A stretch of 64,000 nucleotides of DNA from Pseudomonas sp. B28(2017) (GTDB taxonomy: Bacteria > Pseudomonadota > Gammaproteobacteria > Pseudomonadales > Pseudomonadaceae), in contig NZ_NEJH01000005.1 in NCBI RefSeq assembly GCF_002113025.1, positions 186,001 to 250,000 on the forward strand, read 5' to 3'. The notes beneath the pieces were generated by a model, which saw only the letters and a list, made by a program, of their open reading frames with translations, did no database searches and was not told the origin of the DNA. The position numbers and the translations under genes were made by a program. This document shows, piece after piece, positions 61,600 through 64,000 of the stretch. How positions within the stretch are numbered: position 1 is the stretch's first letter; the number at the start of each line of letters is the position of its first letter.

Positions 61600-64000
61600 A
61601 TGGACGCCCGCCAATACGCCTTCCTGTGCCGCCAGCCTTCTGCTGCAGTGAAATCGCGCGAGCACTTCTGGGGCATGCCCAAGCGCGGTTTGGCGTTCCT
61701 GTTGGCGAACGTGATGTTCTGGCAACCGATGTGGGCGCAGGCCGACGGCATCGTGGTAGCCACGCCGGGCACCAGCCTCGGTCAGGCGGGCAACGGCGTG
61801 CCGATCGTCAACATCGCCACGCCCAATGGCACCGGGCTGTCGCATAACCAGTTTCACGATTACAACGTCGGCACCCAAGGTGTGATTCTCAACAACGCCA
61901 CCGCGCGTACTCAATCCACCCAACTGGGCGGGATCATCGTCGGCAACCCGAACTTCAATGGGGTCGCCGCGCAGACCATCCTCAACGAAGTCAACGGCGG
62001 CAGCCCGAGCCAACTCAACGGTTACACCGAAGTGGCCGGCCAATCGGCACGGGTCATTGTTGCCAACCCTTATGGAATCAGCTGCAACGGCTGCGGCTTC
62101 ATCAATACCCCGCGCGTGACATTGACCACCGGTAAACCCGTGCTCGATAACGGGCGCGTGGATCGTTATCAGGTGGATCAGGGCAGCGTCTCCATCGACG
62201 GCGCAGGGCTGAATGCCAACAACGTCGACAGCTTCGAAATCATCACTCGCAGCGCGAAGATCAACGCCGAGATTCAAGCGAAAAACCTGACGATCGTGGC
62301 CGGTCGCAACGACGTCAACGCCCAGACTCTCGGTGCTACTGTTCGCGCCGATGACGGCAGCGCCAAACCACAATTGGCCATCGACAGTTCGGCGCTGGGC
62401 GGCATGTACGCCGGGGCGATCAAACTGGTCGGCAGCGAGGCCGGCGTCGGGGTGAAGCTGGCCGGTAATCTGGCCGCCAGTGGCGGTGACATCCAGATCG
62501 ATGCCAATGGTCATCTGAGCCTGGCCCAGACGGCTGCCGCCGGTGCAGTCAACGTCACAACCGCGAGCCTCGATGCCCAGGGACCGGTTTATGCGGGCAC
62601 CAGCCTTGCAGTCACCGCCTCTGGAGACCTCAACACACAACAGAACCTCGCTGCCCGCGACCGCATCAGCCTGTCCAGCGGCGGGCAACTGAGCAATCAG
62701 GCGGTGATCGAAGCCGGCGTCAACGCCGACAACAGCCGCAACACCAGCGGTGATGTCAGCCTCGCGGCGCAGACCCTCACCAACAGTGGCAGCGTGATCG
62801 CCAGCCGTGCGCTGCAAGCCACGGTGGCACAGACCCTGTTCAACCAGGGTGGGACGCTGAACGGTCAAGGCAGCACGCAAATCTCTACCTCGACCCTGGA
62901 TAACCGTCAGAAAGGTCGAGTGTTGAGCCAGGGCAGCCTGGGCGTCACCGCCAATCAGGTGTTGAACAGCCAGGACGGCCTGATCACCAGTACCGGCAAC
63001 CTCAATGCCAACGTCGGGTATCTGGATAACAGCGGCGGTGAACTGTCCAGCCTGACAGTGAGTACCGTGCAGGTGGGGGCTCTGGATAACGTTGCCGGTT
63101 TGATCGGCGCCGGGCAGAGCCTGAGTATCACCGCCAGTGGTGCGCTGAATAATCAGGGTGGGCGCGTCCTCGCTCAGCAGGATCTGCGGGTCAGCGCGGG
63201 TGCACTGGACAACAGCCAGCGAGGAACGTTGGCCAGCCAGGGCACTTTGGGCCTGAACGTGGCAGGTATGTTGAACAATCAACAAGGCGGAAGTCTGACC
63301 AGCACTGGCGCGCTGACTACACAAATTGCCGGAGCGCTGCTCAATCAGTTCGGCCTGATCAACGCGGGCGGCAATCTGCAACTCAGCGCCAATTCGCTGG
63401 ACAACCGCAACGCCCAACTGTCGAGCGTCGGCGACCTGACGTTAAGCGCCAGTCAGGCGGACAACAGCAGCGGCGGTCAGATCCTGGCCAACGGCGACCT
63501 CGCACTGAGCCTCGACCGTTTGAACAATCAGCTCAAGGGCGTGATCGCTGGACAGCGTGATGTCCGGCTCAGCGGCGGGCAGCTGGATAACAGCGGGGCG
63601 GGCAGCCTGTACGCGAAACGCAATCTCAACCTGACCCTGGCCAATCAATTGAACAACGCGCAGGGCACCCTGCGCGGCGACGGCACGCTCACGCTGCAAG
63701 CGGCGAGCCTGGGCAACAAGGGCGGCAGCGTATCCGGCGTGGGCGGATTGACCGTGACCAGCAGCGGCGCGATTGCCAATCAGGGCGGCGCGCTGCTGAC
63801 CGACGCCGGTCTGACCTTGAGCAGCGGCAGTCTCGATAACAGCCAGCAAGGTCGCATCGCCGGTAACGGCGTAGTACTCAACACCGGCGCGTTCAGCAAC
63901 CAGCAAGACGGGAGCCTGACCAGCACTGGCGCGCTCAGCCTCACGGCCGGCCAAGTGGATAACAGCGTGGCTGGCCGCATCGCCAGCGCCATGGCGTTGA
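61600..64000 (+). CDS. Filamentous haemagglutinin/CdiA-type exoprotein (TpsA), 3' end beyond window
   Basis: An open frame from ATG 61600 runs past the right edge (800 codons visible). The extended signal peptide (residues 1-47) has a polar N-region, then GLAFLLANVMFWQPMWAQA. The TPS secretion domain follows, with NPNFNG (116-121) and NPYGISCNGCGF (156-167), the two hallmark motifs. From about residue 340 the chain is built of roughly 20-residue beta-helix repeats with recurring L-x-N-x-Q-G and S-L-D-N patterns, typical of filamentous haemagglutinins. The C-terminus, which would show whether this is an adhesin, a haemolysin or a contact-dependent toxin, is not visible. The adjacent TpsB is the likely exporter. 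Confidence 0.93.
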   Translation, partial: MDARQYAFLCRQPSAAVKSREHFWGMPKRGLAFLLANVMFWQPMWAQADGIVVATPGTSLGQAGNGVPIVNIATPNGTGLSHNQFHDYNVGTQGVILNNATARTQSTQLGGIIVGNPNFNGVAAQTILNEVNGGSPSQLNGYTEVAGQSARVIVANPYGISCNGCGFINTPRVTLTTGKPVLDNGRVDRYQVDQGSVSIDGAGLNANNVDSFEIITRSAKINAEIQAKNLTIVAGRNDVNAQTLGATVRADDGSAKPQLAIDSSALGGMYAGAIKLVGSEAGVGVKLAGNLAASGGDIQIDANGHLSLAQTAAAGAVNVTTASLDAQGPVYAGTSLAVTASGDLNTQQNLAARDRISLSSGGQLSNQAVIEAGVNADNSRNTSGDVSLAAQTLTNSGSVIASRALQATVAQTLFNQGGTLNGQGSTQISTSTLDNRQKGRVLSQGSLGVTANQVLNSQDGLITSTGNLNANVGYLDNSGGELSSLTVSTVQVGALDNVAGLIGAGQSLSITASGALNNQGGRVLAQQDLRVSAGALDNSQRGTLASQGTLGLNVAGMLNNQQGGSLTSTGALTTQIAGALLNQFGLINAGGNLQLSANSLDNRNAQLSSVGDLTLSASQADNSSGGQILANGDLALSLDRLNNQLKGVIAGQRDVRLSGGQLDNSGAGSLYAKRNLNLTLANQLNNAQGTLRGDGTLTLQAASLGNKGGSVSGVGGLTVTSSGAIANQGGALLTDAGLTLSSGSLDNSQQGRIAGNGVVLNTGAFSNQQDGSLTSTGALSLTAGQVDNSVAGRIASAMAL

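Noticed and set aside
60835..63417. An 860-codon open frame antisense to tpsB/tpsA
   Set aside because: The plus strand encodes TPS motifs and beta-helix repeats without a stop. The antisense product is a low-complexity shadow of those repeats.

Overview
The window reads as the chromosome of a Pseudomonas of the fluorescens group. The evidence is the tyrA-aroA fusion followed by cmk, rpsA, ihfB, an O-antigen locus and wbpM in the order known from pseudomonads, the GC-rich core genes, and many short palindromes of the Pseudomonas REP type (arms such as GTGGGAGCGAGC). No tRNA, rRNA, CRISPR array, intact insertion sequence or prophage was seen.

Layout. 1-5.8 kb: core genes (tyrA-aroA, cut by the left edge; cmk; rpsA; a small lipoprotein; ihfB; a LapA-like membrane protein). 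5.9-22.3 kb: an O-antigen locus. It starts with wzz and an AT-rich part holding a sugar acetyltransferase, wecE, wzx, wzy and a glycosyltransferase. Next comes a decayed stretch (12.5-13.9 kb) with broken pieces of a UDP-sugar dehydrogenase and a glycosyltransferase. It ends with an intact, GC-richer part: a WbuB-like glycosyltransferase, three enzymes that turn UDP-GlcNAc into a UDP-L-6-deoxy-HexNAc (probably L-QuiNAc), then wbpV, wbpL and wbpM. 22.4-27.7 kb: a ComEA-like protein, an RTX-repeat relic, an SDR/FabF pair with a convergent TetR regulator, a DUF2897 protein and an ethanolamine-type permease. 27.9-30.8 kb: rmlB-rmlA-rmlD on the minus strand, with no rmlC. 31.2-35.7 kb: kdpFABC, with a REP pair between kdpB and kdpC and no kdpDE after it. 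35.9-59.6 kb: mostly housekeeping and small accessory genes (EamA exporters, aceK, hrpA, a FabH-like synthase, a porin, a COG3146 acyltransferase, an ABC exporter, ppiA, an alpha/beta hydrolase, LysR regulators, an azoreductase, an isochorismatase-family hydrolase, an AT-richer acyltransferase-3 gene, an MscS channel, a DEAD-box helicase). 59.9-64.0 kb: a two-partner secretion locus, with a complete TpsB transporter and the first 800 residues of a large TpsA exoprotein that runs off the right edge.

How it fits together. RmlA and RmlB make dTDP-4-keto-6-deoxyglucose. WecE can convert that to dTDP-Fuc4N, and the neighbouring hexapeptide acetyltransferase could N-acylate it. The three-gene UDP-GlcNAc set supplies an L-sugar, probably for the WbuB-like transferase. 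WbpM with WbpV supplies a D-6-deoxy-HexNAc that WbpL primes on undecaprenyl phosphate. Wzx flips the repeat unit, Wzy polymerises it and Wzz sets chain length. The acyltransferase-3 gene at 55.6 kb could decorate the polymer, but that link is only inferred.

The best candidates for something not yet described are the hybrid, partly decayed O-antigen locus and the large TpsA protein. No completely new system can be claimed from sequence alone.
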